DNA of 64,000 nucleotides. Origin: Pseudemcibacter sp038106445. Its GTDB lineage: Bacteria; Pseudomonadota; Alphaproteobacteria; Sphingomonadales; Emcibacteraceae. Positions 43,487 through 51,908 of the stretch are shown piece after piece; positions within the stretch are counted from its first letter, which is position 1, and every line of letters begins with the position of its first letter. The stretch covers positions 1 through 64,000 of the forward strand of contig JAYODU010000001.1 of NCBI GenBank assembly GCA_038106445.1, in the 5' to 3' direction. Below the pieces are notes generated by a model that did no database searches, was not told the DNA's origin, and saw only the letters and a program-made list of their open reading frames with translations. The translations under genes were made by a program, and so were the position numbers.

Positions 43487-44743
43487 ATGAATTTACTGGA
43501 CCTTAAAAAGAAAGCCCCGCGTGAGCTTCTTGAACTGGCTGAAGAAAATGGCGTTGAAAATGCCAGCAATCTGCGTAAGCAGGATATGATGTTTGCTATT
43601 CTGAAAGCATTGGCTGCAAGAGACGAGGAAATATCAGGCGGTGGTGTGGTTGAGGTTTTGCAGGATGGGTTTGGTTTCCTGAGATCCCCTGAGTCAAATT
43701 ATCTACCGGGCCCCGATGATATTTATGTCAGCCCAAGCCAGATAAAAAGATTTGCCCTTAGAACCGGTGATACGGTTGAAGGATTAATAAGGGCACCGAA
43801 AGACGGGGAGCGTTATTTTGCACTTTTGAAGGTATCCACAATAAATCTTAAAGATCCTGATGCAGGTCGTCATAAAGTTCATTTTGATAGCCTTACACCG
43901 CTTCATCCGGATCGGAAATTCAAACTGGACCGCGTGGATCCGACATTACAGGATAAATCAACCCGGGTAATTGATCTGGTTGCACCAATTGGCTTTGGGC
44001 AGCGTGGCGTAATTGTGGCGCCGCCAAGAACCGGTAAAACGGTGCTTATGCAGAATGTGGCCCATGCGATAAAGGAAAATCATCCGGATGTGTTTCTGAT
44101 TGTGCTTTTGATTGATGAGCGTCCCGAAGAGGTTACAGATATGCGGCGCTCTGTTGAAGGAGAAGTGGTTAGCTCGACCTTTGATGAGCCAGCCAGCCGC
44201 CACGTTCAGGTCGCCGAGATGGTAATAGAAAAAGCAAAAAGGCTGGTGGAAAACAAATATGACGTTGTGATTTTGCTTGATAGTATTACACGTTTAGCGC
44301 GAGCATACAATACCGTTATCCCAAGTTCCGGTAAGGTACTTACCGGTGGTGTTGATGCCAATGCGCTTCAAAGACCAAAACGGTTCTTTGGGGCCGCCCG
44401 TAACATTGAAGAAGGGGGATCACTAACGATTATTGCAACCGCACTTATTGATACCGGCAGCCGAATGGATGAAGTTATCTTTGAAGAATTTAAAGGAACG
44501 GGTAACTCCGAAATCGTGCTTGACCGTAAAGTCAGTGATAAAAGGATATTCCCGGCAATTGATATTACAAAATCCGGAACAAGAAAAGAAGAACTCCTTC
44601 TTGATCCTGGAACACTCGCAAAAATGTATGTTCTCAGGCGTATACTTATGCCGATGGGATCGGTCGATGCGATAGAGTTTCTTCTTAATAAGCTTAAAGA
44701 GACCAAGGATAATGAAGAATTCTATAACTCGATGAATAATTAA
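43487..44743 (+). CDS. rho: Transcription termination factor Rho
   Basis: Hexameric RNA-dependent ATPase that ends untranslated transcripts. The 418-residue protein has the N-terminal Rho domain (KKAPRELLELAEENGVENAS), the cold-shock-like RNA-binding domain with DGFGFLRSPESNYLPGPDDI, Walker A in VAPPRTGKTVLMQN, the LIDERPEEVTDM motif, DSITRLARAYN and the Q/R-loop region with LTGGVDANALQRPKRFFGAA. Length is standard. The 145-base leader contains a small hairpin CGCCC-GTCT-GGGCG (43389-43402). A strong intrinsic terminator follows the gene. Confidence 0.97.
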   Translation: MNLLDLKKKAPRELLELAEENGVENASNLRKQDMMFAILKALAARDEEISGGGVVEVLQDGFGFLRSPESNYLPGPDDIYVSPSQIKRFALRTGDTVEGLIRAPKDGERYFALLKVSTINLKDPDAGRHKVHFDSLTPLHPDRKFKLDRVDPTLQDKSTRVIDLVAPIGFGQRGVIVAPPRTGKTVLMQNVAHAIKENHPDVFLIVLLIDERPEEVTDMRRSVEGEVVSSTFDEPASRHVQVAEMVIEKAKRLVENKYDVVILLDSITRLARAYNTVIPSSGKVLTGGVDANALQRPKRFFGAARNIEEGGSLTIIATALIDTGSRMDEVIFEEFKGTGNSEIVLDRKVSDKRIFPAIDITKSGTRKEELLLDPGTLAKMYVLRRILMPMGSVDAIEFLLNKLKETKDNEEFYNSMNN

Positions 44744-44759
44744 TGCTATCAGATCCTAT

Positions 44760-44788
44760 AAGCCCGCTTCGTGCGGGCTTTTTTATTT
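44760..44788 (+). terminator. Rho-independent terminator after rho
   Basis: AAGCCCGC, a loop (TTCGT) and GCGGGCTT form a stem of eight base pairs followed by a run of T. It begins 16 bases after the rho stop, so the rho message ends here and nhaC must use its own promoter. Confidence 0.92.
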
Positions 44789-44846
44789 GTTGGTGTTTTT
44801 GTTGATCTCTGCTTAAATATAAAAATAAATTTAGGGAAGTACAGAT

Positions 44847-46310
44847 ATGTCAAATTCAGAAGTGCGTGAGCCAAGTTTTTCAGATGCTTTAATACCGGTC
44901 ATTGCATTGATATCAATGTTAAGTTTATCTGTGTATCTTTATGGGAATGGTTCATCCAGCGGTGCAAATCAGATTGCACTTATTATGGCAGGATGTGTGG
45001 CTCTGCTGATCGGCATAAAGAATGGCTATAACTGGCGGGATTTTGAAAAAGCAGTGGCGCAGGGAATTGCCAATACATTTGGTGCAATTCTTATCCTGAT
45101 GGCGGTAGGGATGCTTGTAGGATCCTGGATACTATCTGGTACTGTTCCATCGATGATTTATTATGGACTTCAAATACTTAACCCAACTGTTTTTTATTTT
45201 ACGGCCTGTGTGCTTTGTGCAGTCACGGCAATCAGTATCGGCAGCAGCTGGACGGTTGCAGCAACTATCGGTATTAGTTTGATGGGGATAGCTTCCGGTC
45301 TTGGTCTGGATCCGGCGATCACGGCCGGGGCAATTATATCAGGCGCTTACTTTGGTGATAAAATGTCGCCGTTATCCGATACAACGAACCTTGCACCGGC
45401 AGTCGCAGGTACGGATCTGTTTACCCATATTCGCCACATGACATGGACGACATTTCCGTCCATTGGTATTGCACTATTACTTTATCTGATTATTGGTTTT
45501 ACGGCTGAAAGGGAATCGGGAGTTGTTGATCTGGAAGCGCAGCTTAGATTAATTGAAAATAATTTTGATATAGGGTTATATCTGCTTTTGCCGCTCGTAG
45601 CCGTTCTTTATATGGCCTATAAGAAAAAACCGGCTTTCCCGGCGATCGTCCTTGGTGCACTTGTTGGAGTTGTCTTTGCGGTGATATTTCAGCAGGACAC
45701 AATCCGCACCTTTGTTGGTGCTTCGGATAAAGCAGAAATCATTATTTTACTGGATGGTGTCTGGCGGGCGCTCTTTGCCGGGTTTACGGCAAACACGGGT
45801 GACAGCACAATGGATCAGCTGCTGACCGGGGGTGGTATGGCAAGCATGCTTAATACCATTTGGCTTGTTATGTGTGCTATTACCTTTGGTTCCATCATGG
45901 AAAAGCTGGGTCTTCTGAAACGTCTGGTAATTGGCCTTATCGATATGGCACAGACAACAGGATCTCTTATTTTCGTTACAGCTATGACGTGTATAGGTGT
46001 TAATATATTGGCTGCGGATCAGTATATTGCAATTGTGCTTCCTGGTCGGATGTACAGGCTTGAATTCAAACGACGTAAACTTGCAGCAAAAAATTTATCA
46101 CGTGCACTTGAAGATACTGGCACCGTGACATCGGTGCTTGTGCCCTGGAACACCTGTGGTGCTTATTTCTCAGGGACGCTTGGGATTGCAACATTTACTT
46201 ATCTGCCTTATTGCTTCTTTAATCTGATAAGCCCTGTCGTTTCCATTTTGTACGGTATGTATAATATTAAAATTGCACCGATCAATGAAGAAGAAGTTTT
46301 AGCAGAATAA
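44847..46310 (+). CDS. nhaC: Na+/H+ antiporter, NhaC family
   Basis: A 487-residue inner-membrane antiporter with about twelve hydrophobic helices, exchanging cytoplasmic sodium for external protons. Family marks are GAYFGDKMSPLSDTTNLAPAV (a region that carries ion-binding residues), SIGSSWTVAATIGISLMGIA, TGDSTMDQLLTGGGMASML and NILAADQYIAIVLPGRMY. It lies between the rho terminator and ogt, interrupting the usual rho-mnmE order. Sodium-based transport would suit a marine lifestyle, which is an inference. Confidence 0.9.
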   Translation: MSNSEVREPSFSDALIPVIALISMLSLSVYLYGNGSSSGANQIALIMAGCVALLIGIKNGYNWRDFEKAVAQGIANTFGAILILMAVGMLVGSWILSGTVPSMIYYGLQILNPTVFYFTACVLCAVTAISIGSSWTVAATIGISLMGIASGLGLDPAITAGAIISGAYFGDKMSPLSDTTNLAPAVAGTDLFTHIRHMTWTTFPSIGIALLLYLIIGFTAERESGVVDLEAQLRLIENNFDIGLYLLLPLVAVLYMAYKKKPAFPAIVLGALVGVVFAVIFQQDTIRTFVGASDKAEIIILLDGVWRALFAGFTANTGDSTMDQLLTGGGMASMLNTIWLVMCAITFGSIMEKLGLLKRLVIGLIDMAQTTGSLIFVTAMTCIGVNILAADQYIAIVLPGRMYRLEFKRRKLAAKNLSRALEDTGTVTSVLVPWNTCGAYFSGTLGIATFTYLPYCFFNLISPVVSILYGMYNIKIAPINEEEVLAE

Positions 46311-46311
46311 T

Positions 46312-46779
46312 TTAAAACGGTAATTTTAAATTATCGTCAGTTTCTTCAAGATCAAGAAGGAATTGCTTCGTATGCACACCTTCGCCACCGGAAAATCCTG
46401 TAAGCTTGCCATCTTTTCCTAAAACCCGGTGACAGGGGATAAGGATAGGGATCGGATTTTGTCCGCATGCCATTCCCACAGCGCGGGCATGGGAGCCTAG
46501 CCGTTTTGAAATATCACCATAGGTAAGAAATTTGCCGTATGGAATTTCAAGCATGATGTTCCATACCTTTTTCTGAAAATCTGTGCCCGGAGGATCAAGT
46601 GGTATATCAAAAGTCGGTTTATCACCATCGAAATACTGATCAAGCAAATTTTTCGTCTTTAATAAAAGCTCTGTTTCTTCCTGAAAGGGGGACCATCCCC
46701 AATCGAGCGAGACAATTTTTCCGACCTCTTCGCTAATGGTAAGGTCGCCAACAGGGCTATGAACTGATAGTTGTGCCAT
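46312..46779 (-). CDS. ogt: Methylated-DNA--protein-cysteine methyltransferase (Ogt-type)
   Basis: Removes alkyl groups from O6-alkylguanine in DNA by suicide transfer to a cysteine. The 155-residue protein has the active site IPCHRVLG, with FQKKVWNIMLEIPYGKFLTY and VGMACGQNPIPILIPC preceding it, and ends with a short DNA-binding tail. It lacks the Ada N-terminal regulatory domain. It is convergent with nhaC (one base apart) and divergent from mnmE across a 288-base gap. Confidence 0.93.
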   Translation of the reverse strand: MAQLSVHSPVGDLTISEEVGKIVSLDWGWSPFQEETELLLKTKNLLDQYFDGDKPTFDIPLDPPGTDFQKKVWNIMLEIPYGKFLTYGDISKRLGSHARAVGMACGQNPIPILIPCHRVLGKDGKLTGFSGGEGVHTKQFLLDLEETDDNLKLPF

Positions 46780-47067
46780 TTTACTTGTTACGCCTATAAA
46801 TAGAAAAATTGCTGTTTAAAATATTTCTTCTTTTCGCTTGTGGATAACTTAAAAAGTTATTTAATAACAAGGGTTTACTTAAAGACAACTTCGCTAAAAC
46901 AGGAAAAAGAAGAACGCTACAGCGGCCAGGAGATTAAGATAGCCTTACTGGGTGACGTAAACTGCATCTACAGTGTCCTGTTTTTTTGATGGTCTTATAT
47001 TCACGAGTAAGTTATATCATAGGAGAATGTGCAAAACTATTTTTTAAAGAAAGCAGTGTAATTTTTG
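46780..47067. other. ogt-mnmE intergenic region with a DnaA box and possible small RNA
   Basis: The 288-base gap has unusual structure. A perfect DnaA box (TTATCCACA, minus strand, 46839-46847) overlaps a perfect inverted repeat ATAACTT-AAA-AAGTTAT (46844-46860). Further right, AAAACAGGA (46896-46904) pairs with TCCTGTTTT (46976-46984), enclosing about 70 bases that are richer in G+C and contain smaller hairpins such as ACTG-CATCTA-CAGT. The right arm runs directly into seven T residues. This could be a small RNA ending at an intrinsic terminator, a leader for mnmE, or chance. Confidence 0.35.
46839..46847 (-). promoter_or_regulatory. Perfect DnaA box upstream of mnmE
   Basis: TGTGGATAA, the complement of TTATCCACA, lies about 5.4 kb from the predicted origin and overlaps the palindrome at 46844-46860. 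It could place mnmE or a small RNA under DnaA control, or help titrate DnaA. Confidence 0.6.
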
Positions 47068-48402
47068 ATGACAATTTTTGCTTTATCAAGTGGACGGGGC
47101 CGGGCGGGCATAAGTGTTATTCGCGTATCCGGTTCGGAAACAAAAAAGGCAATATCAGTTTTGACAAAAAACAAAAAATTGCCAGCACCGCGGCAAGCGG
47201 CACTGAACTGGTTTTATGATCCCTTAAATGGTGAACCGATTGACAGAGGTTTGGTTATCTTTTTTCCTGGTCCAAACAGTTTTACAGGTGAAGATATTGC
47301 CGAATTTCATGTTCATGGTGGCTATGCTGTTGTTACCGAAATTTTAGAGGCGCTTTCTAGTATTGACGGGTTAAGATCAGCGGAGGCCGGTGAATTTACT
47401 CGCCGGGCATTTGATAATGGCAAGATGGATCTGACGGTGGCGGAGGGGCTCGCCGATTTAATTAATGCTGAAACAAGTGCCCAGCGTCGTCAGGCCTTAA
47501 GACAAATGGATGGTGAACTTGCGGGTATTTATAAAGGCTGGCGGGAAGAAATAGTGAAGGCCATGGCCTATCTGGAAGCGGATATTGATTTTTCGGATGA
47601 AGAAATTCCTGATGATGTAACGGCAGGCACAAGACCGATTGTTGAAAAGTTAAGGACGGAAATAGCAGACCATTTAAATGATTCCTTCCGGGGGGAGAGA
47701 TTGAGACATGGTTTACAGGTTGTGCTTTTGGGAGCCCCAAATGCTGGAAAATCCACGCTCCTTAATTATCTTTCGAAACGGGATGTAGCAATCGTATCGG
47801 ACATTGCCGGCACAACAAGAGACTTGCTGGAAGTACATTTGGATATCTCAGGATATCCGGTAAATGTAACAGATACCGCAGGTATAAGGGAAAGCCGTGA
47901 TGTTATAGAAGCAGAGGGCGTGCGACGCGCACAGCAGAAAGCACACAATGCTGACCTTAAAATACTGATCATTGATGGCTCACAGCCAGTCCTCATTGAT
48001 GAAAAAATGAAGCAACATATAGATAACAACACCATGATTTTATGGAATAAAAAGGATCTTGGTCACGCAGGGCACCATAAAATTAATGAAGCCATCGGCA
48101 ATTGGGTGGTTTCATTATCTTCCGAAGACGGTATGCCAAACTTTATGACCGCTTTTGAACAGGAGGTAGGAAAGCGTATGGAATTAACCGAGGTTCCATC
48201 ACTAACGCGTACGCGCCATAGAGAAAATCTTAAATCTGCCCTTACACATCTTGAACGATATCTGAATGCAGTGCATTCTGAACTTGAATTGCTGAGTGAA
48301 GATTTGCGTATGGCGGCCCGTGATATCGGTAAAATTACCGGGATGGTTGATGTAGAAGAAATACTTGAAAAGATCTTTAAGGAGTTTTGCATCGGTAAAT
48401 GA
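47068..48402 (+). CDS. mnmE: tRNA modification GTPase MnmE (TrmE)
   Basis: With MnmG, installs the carboxymethylaminomethyl group on uridine 34 of certain tRNAs. The 444-residue protein has the folate-binding N-domain (TIFALSSGRGRAGISVIRVS, GPNSFTGEDIAEFHVHGG), a helical domain, a GTPase domain with GAPNAGKST, DIAGTTRD, DTAG and NKKD, and the C-terminal CIGK with the essential Cys. The ATG at 47068 follows an in-frame TTG and has no strong ribosome site. mnmG follows after a gap that contains a parS site. Confidence 0.96.
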   Translation: MTIFALSSGRGRAGISVIRVSGSETKKAISVLTKNKKLPAPRQAALNWFYDPLNGEPIDRGLVIFFPGPNSFTGEDIAEFHVHGGYAVVTEILEALSSIDGLRSAEAGEFTRRAFDNGKMDLTVAEGLADLINAETSAQRRQALRQMDGELAGIYKGWREEIVKAMAYLEADIDFSDEEIPDDVTAGTRPIVEKLRTEIADHLNDSFRGERLRHGLQVVLLGAPNAGKSTLLNYLSKRDVAIVSDIAGTTRDLLEVHLDISGYPVNVTDTAGIRESRDVIEAEGVRRAQQKAHNADLKILIIDGSQPVLIDEKMKQHIDNNTMILWNKKDLGHAGHHKINEAIGNWVVSLSSEDGMPNFMTAFEQEVGKRMELTEVPSLTRTRHRENLKSALTHLERYLNAVHSELELLSEDLRMAARDIGKITGMVDVEEILEKIFKEFCIGK

Positions 48403-48411
48403 TGATAATAA

Positions 48412-48427
48412 TGTTTCACGTGGAACA
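48412..48427 (+). promoter_or_regulatory. parS: parS centromere site (intergenic mnmE-mnmG)
   Basis: TGTTTCACGTGGAACA is a 16-base near-perfect palindrome matching the universal parS consensus (TGTTYCACGTGRAACA). It lies ten bases after the mnmE stop. ParB, encoded 3.5 kb away, should load here to form the partition complex that ParA moves. Confidence 0.93.
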
Positions 48428-48518
48428 TAAATCAGCAATTTTACCAATCATGTTTTGACTTCTAAATGGCTTGACCTTAAAGTCCCGCTTATTTTCTGTG
48501 ATTCACGGATAGATTCTG

Positions 48519-50405
48519 ATGGAACAATTTGATGTGATTGTGATTGGGGGCGGGCACGCTGGCTGTGAGGCTGCGGCGGCATCTGCGCGAATGGGCGCAA
48601 AAACATTACTCATCACCCATAAAGTTGAAACAATAGGCGAAATGTCCTGTAATCCCGCCATAGGGGGGTTGGGTAAGGGGCATCTGGTACGTGAAATTGA
48701 TGCTCTAGATGGCGTTATGGGGCGTGTCGCTGACGCGTCAGGTATTCAGTTCCGTATGCTGAACCGCAGGAAGGGCCCGGCGGTCAGAGGGCCGAGATGC
48801 CAGGCAGACCGCAGTTTATACCGTAAAAACATGCAGGAACTACTGAAAAATTATAACAATCTTACAATAAAAGCCGCTGCTGTTGAGGATTTATTGTTTA
48901 ATGAAGATGTAGCGGGCGCAGTTTCAGGGGTTATTACAGAAAATGGTGAAGAAATCCGATGCAGTAAAGTAATTCTGACAACAGGTACTTTTCTGCGCGG
49001 CGTGATACATATCGGTCAAGAAAGAATACCGGCCGGACGTAAGTCAGTGGAAAGCGAAAATGAACCCCCCGCCATTGGTCTTTCAAAAACATTGGAAAGA
49101 TTTGGGTTTACACTGAACCGGTTAAAAACAGGAACGCCGGCACGGCTAAACGGTAAAACAATTGATTGGTCCAAATGTGAAGTGCAACCGGGAGACTATC
49201 CCCCAAGTCCCTTTTCCTTTATGAATAATAATATTATGGTACGGCAGATTGATTGTTATATCACCCATACGAACGAAAAAACCCATAATATTATCAGGGA
49301 CAACCTTCATCTTTCGGCCATGTATTCAGGGAATATCGAAGGGACCGGCCCCCGTTACTGTCCGTCAATTGAAGATAAAATTGTTAGGTTTTCTGATAAA
49401 ACATCGCATCAAATATTTCTTGAACCGGAAGGCCTGGAGACGGATACGGTTTATCCTAACGGAATTTCAACATCCCTGCCTGTGGATGTACAGGAAGCCT
49501 ATATAAAGTCCATAAAAGGCCTTGAAAATGTTGAAATTTTGCAGCCTGGATATGCCATAGAGTATGATTATGTTAACCCTCAGGAGCTCCTCGCAACCCT
49601 TGAAACCAAAAGGGTTTCTGGGCTTTATCTCGCAGGTCAGATCAATGGAACAACCGGCTATGAAGAAGCCGCGGCACAGGGTCTTGTTGCGGGTATAAAC
49701 GCCGCCAGATCCGTAGAGGGTAAGGACATTTTCCTACTTGATCGCGCGGATGCGTATATAGGTGTGATGATTGATGATCTTGTTACCAAAGGGACAAAAG
49801 AACCTTACCGCATGTTTACCTCACGTGCGGAATATCGGCTTAAGCTCCGGGCCGATAATGCGGATCAACGTTTAACAGGGTTGGGTATTGATATTGGACT
49901 GGTTGGGGACGAACGTAAAAAAGCCTTTGAAGACAAGATCAATAAACTTGCCTATTATGGCTCAATGCTTGATGACTTAAATTTAAGCCCGAACGAAGCG
50001 GCAAAGCATGGTCTTAAAATCAACATGGATGGTGTACGTCGTACGGCAAAAACATTGCTTTCCTATCCGGATATTACATTTGAGTTGATCGCGGAAATCT
50101 GGCCGGTATTAAACGAAATGCCGAATGATATTATGGAACAGCTGGTGATTGATTCCACCTACAGCGGATATCTGGAAAGGCAGGAAGCAGATATTTTAGC
50201 CTTTAGAAAAGACGAAAATCTGCAGCTTTCATCTGATCTTGATTATGGCCAGATCGGGGGTCTTTCAAATGAAGTTATGGAAAAACTGAATATGGCAAAA
50301 CCCGCCACGCTTGGTGCTGCGGGGCGGATTTCAGGTGTAACACCCGCTGCTTTAACGGCGCTCCTGCGTTATGTAAAGCGTAAAGAAAATAAGGCAACCG
50401 CATAA
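48519..50405 (+). CDS. mnmG: tRNA uridine-5-carboxymethylaminomethyl modification enzyme MnmG (GidA)
   Basis: FAD-dependent partner of MnmE in modifying U34 of tRNA. The 628-residue protein opens with the dinucleotide fold VIVIGGGHAGCEAAAASARM, then CNPAIGGLGKGHLVREIDAL, GPAVRGPRCQADRSLY, the TGTFLRGVIHIGQER motif, YCPSIEDKIVRF and LAGQINGTTGYEEAAAQG. It is followed by rsmG, whose ATG overlaps the mnmG stop (TAATG). The order mnmE-mnmG-rsmG-parA-parB is conserved near origins. Confidence 0.97.
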   Translation: MEQFDVIVIGGGHAGCEAAAASARMGAKTLLITHKVETIGEMSCNPAIGGLGKGHLVREIDALDGVMGRVADASGIQFRMLNRRKGPAVRGPRCQADRSLYRKNMQELLKNYNNLTIKAAAVEDLLFNEDVAGAVSGVITENGEEIRCSKVILTTGTFLRGVIHIGQERIPAGRKSVESENEPPAIGLSKTLERFGFTLNRLKTGTPARLNGKTIDWSKCEVQPGDYPPSPFSFMNNNIMVRQIDCYITHTNEKTHNIIRDNLHLSAMYSGNIEGTGPRYCPSIEDKIVRFSDKTSHQIFLEPEGLETDTVYPNGISTSLPVDVQEAYIKSIKGLENVEILQPGYAIEYDYVNPQELLATLETKRVSGLYLAGQINGTTGYEEAAAQGLVAGINAARSVEGKDIFLLDRADAYIGVMIDDLVTKGTKEPYRMFTSRAEYRLKLRADNADQRLTGLGIDIGLVGDERKKAFEDKINKLAYYGSMLDDLNLSPNEAAKHGLKINMDGVRRTAKTLLSYPDITFELIAEIWPVLNEMPNDIMEQLVIDSTYSGYLERQEADILAFRKDENLQLSSDLDYGQIGGLSNEVMEKLNMAKPATLGAAGRISGVTPAALTALLRYVKRKENKATA

Positions 50406-51031
50406 TGGTTCCGATGAGCGCGGAAGATTTTCAGATCCACCTTAATGTTCCACGTGAAACAATGGACAAATTTATAATCTTTTCGGAATTACTAAAAAAG
50501 TGGCAAAAATCAATAAACCTGGTTAGTAATAATACCCTGTCCGATATGTGGCGCAGACATTTTTTTGATAGCGCTCAGTTGATCAATTTTATTCCTGAGA
50601 GGGAAAATACAGTGATTTTGGATCTTGGAAGCGGGGCGGGGTTTCCGGGACTGGTTCTTTCCATTCTGGGTGTAAGCCGGGTCCATCTTGTGGAAGCTGT
50701 GGGCAAAAAATGTTATTTCATGAACCATGTCATCCGGGAAACAGGCATAAATGCAATTGTACATAATGAACGTATTGAAAAAATGACACCATTTCCCGTC
50801 GATACGATTACGTCACGGGCCTGCGCGGATATAGGCACTTTGCTCCAATTAACGGCTTCATTTCGGGGGGAAAAAACAGAGTGCTTATTCCTAAAAGGGG
50901 AACGTTGGCAGGAAGAAATCCAGACCGCACAAAAAAAATATTCATTTAATGTAAAAAAACAGGCAAGCAAATCGGAAGAATCAGGTATGGTACTTTCCTT
51001 AAGTAATATAAAGGGTTGGGGACCCGGGTAA
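50405..51031 (+). CDS. rsmG: 16S rRNA (guanine-527-N7)-methyltransferase RsmG (GidB)
   Basis: Methylates G527 in the 530 loop of 16S rRNA. The 208-residue protein has LLKKWQKSINLVSNNTLSDM, the RHFFDSAQL motif, SAM motif I VILDLGSGAGFPGLVLSI, HLVEAVGKKCYFM and the FLKGERWQEE end. Starts at 50405 (overlapping the mnmG stop) or at an ATG three codons in. A perfect parS site lies inside its early coding region at codons for NVPRETM. Confidence 0.94.
   Translation: MVPMSAEDFQIHLNVPRETMDKFIIFSELLKKWQKSINLVSNNTLSDMWRRHFFDSAQLINFIPERENTVILDLGSGAGFPGLVLSILGVSRVHLVEAVGKKCYFMNHVIRETGINAIVHNERIEKMTPFPVDTITSRACADIGTLLQLTASFRGEKTECLFLKGERWQEEIQTAQKKYSFNVKKQASKSEESGMVLSLSNIKGWGPG
50446..50461 (+). promoter_or_regulatory. 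parS: parS centromere site inside rsmG
   Basis: TGTTCCACGTGAAACA matches the parS consensus TGTTYCACGTGRAACA. It lies within the rsmG reading frame, where it encodes part of NVPRETM, about 600 bases before parA and 2.0 kb from the other parS site. Confidence 0.92.
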
Positions 51032-51051
51032 AATATATATAGGGACGGAGT

Positions 51052-51072
51052 TTATCCACAATGTTATCCACA
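51052..51072 (+). promoter_or_regulatory. Two DnaA boxes spanning the parA start codon
   Basis: Perfect TTATCCACA boxes lie at 51052-51060 and 51064-51072, 12 bases apart in the same direction. The first ends just before the parA ATG (51061) and the second covers codons 2-4. A third partial copy (TTATCC) follows at 51076. The ribosome site GGAG is ten bases before the ATG, so DnaA bound here could block transcription or translation initiation of parA. Confidence 0.75.
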
Positions 51073-51876
51073 GACTTATCCTCTAAAGGGCGGCAACCGG
51101 AAATCATAGCAGTCGCCAATCAAAAAGGGGGAGTAGGGAAAACAACGACTGCAATAAATCTGGCGACCGCACTTGCAGCGACAAAAAAAAATATATTACT
51201 CATTGATATGGATCCGCAGGGCAATGCCAGTACCGGCCTTGGGCGGGAACGAAATGAACGCGAACATAGTAGCTACGAAGTGATTATGGGCGAGGTGTCA
51301 TTAGAGGAAGCTATTGTTAAAACGCTTGTGCCCGGACTTGACCTTGTACCATCAACCATAGATCTTACGGGTGCGGAGCTGGAACTTGTGGATGCTGAAC
51401 AACGGACGTTCCGTTTACGGCGCGCCTTTCGTGACCCTGTTCTTGAACATTATGATTATGTGTTAATTGATTGCCCGCCATCTCTTAATTTGCTCACCCT
51501 AAATACACTTGCTGCGTCTCATTCCGTATTGGTACCTTTACAGTGTGAATTTTTTGCACTTGAAGGGCTTAGTCTTTTGCTGCAGACAATTGAAACGGTG
51601 AAAGCTAACTTTAATCCAAGTCTTGAAATTGGTGGTATTATCCTTACCATGTTTGACAGCCGCAATAATCTATCTGAACAGGTTGCTGCTGATGTGAGAA
51701 ACTTTCTGGGTGATAAGGTTTTTAAAACAGTCATACCCCGCAATGTCCGTGTATCAGAGGCGCCATCACACGGCAGGCCCGTTCTTCTTTATGATCTCAG
51801 ATGTGCCGGAAGTCAGGCCTACCTGGAACTGGCAGCAGAGTTGCTAAAACGACAGAAAAAAGCCAGGGCAGCATAA
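51061..51876 (+). CDS. parA: Chromosome partitioning ATPase ParA
   Basis: Walker-type ATPase that moves ParB-parS complexes to segregate origins. The 271-residue protein has the deviant Walker A KGGVGKTTTAINLA (about residues 22-35), DMDPQGNASTGLG, YDYVLIDCPPSLNLLTLN and PLQCEFFALEGLSLLL. The short, DnaA-box-encoded N-terminus (MLSTDLSSKGRQPE) has no alternative start before the conserved core. It is followed by parB after 32 bases. Confidence 0.96.
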   Translation: MLSTDLSSKGRQPEIIAVANQKGGVGKTTTAINLATALAATKKNILLIDMDPQGNASTGLGRERNEREHSSYEVIMGEVSLEEAIVKTLVPGLDLVPSTIDLTGAELELVDAEQRTFRLRRAFRDPVLEHYDYVLIDCPPSLNLLTLNTLAASHSVLVPLQCEFFALEGLSLLLQTIETVKANFNPSLEIGGIILTMFDSRNNLSEQVAADVRNFLGDKVFKTVIPRNVRVSEAPSHGRPVLLYDLRCAGSQAYLELAAELLKRQKKARAA

Positions 51877-51908
51877 ATAAATTAATAAAATCAAGGACTT
51901 ATAGCAAT

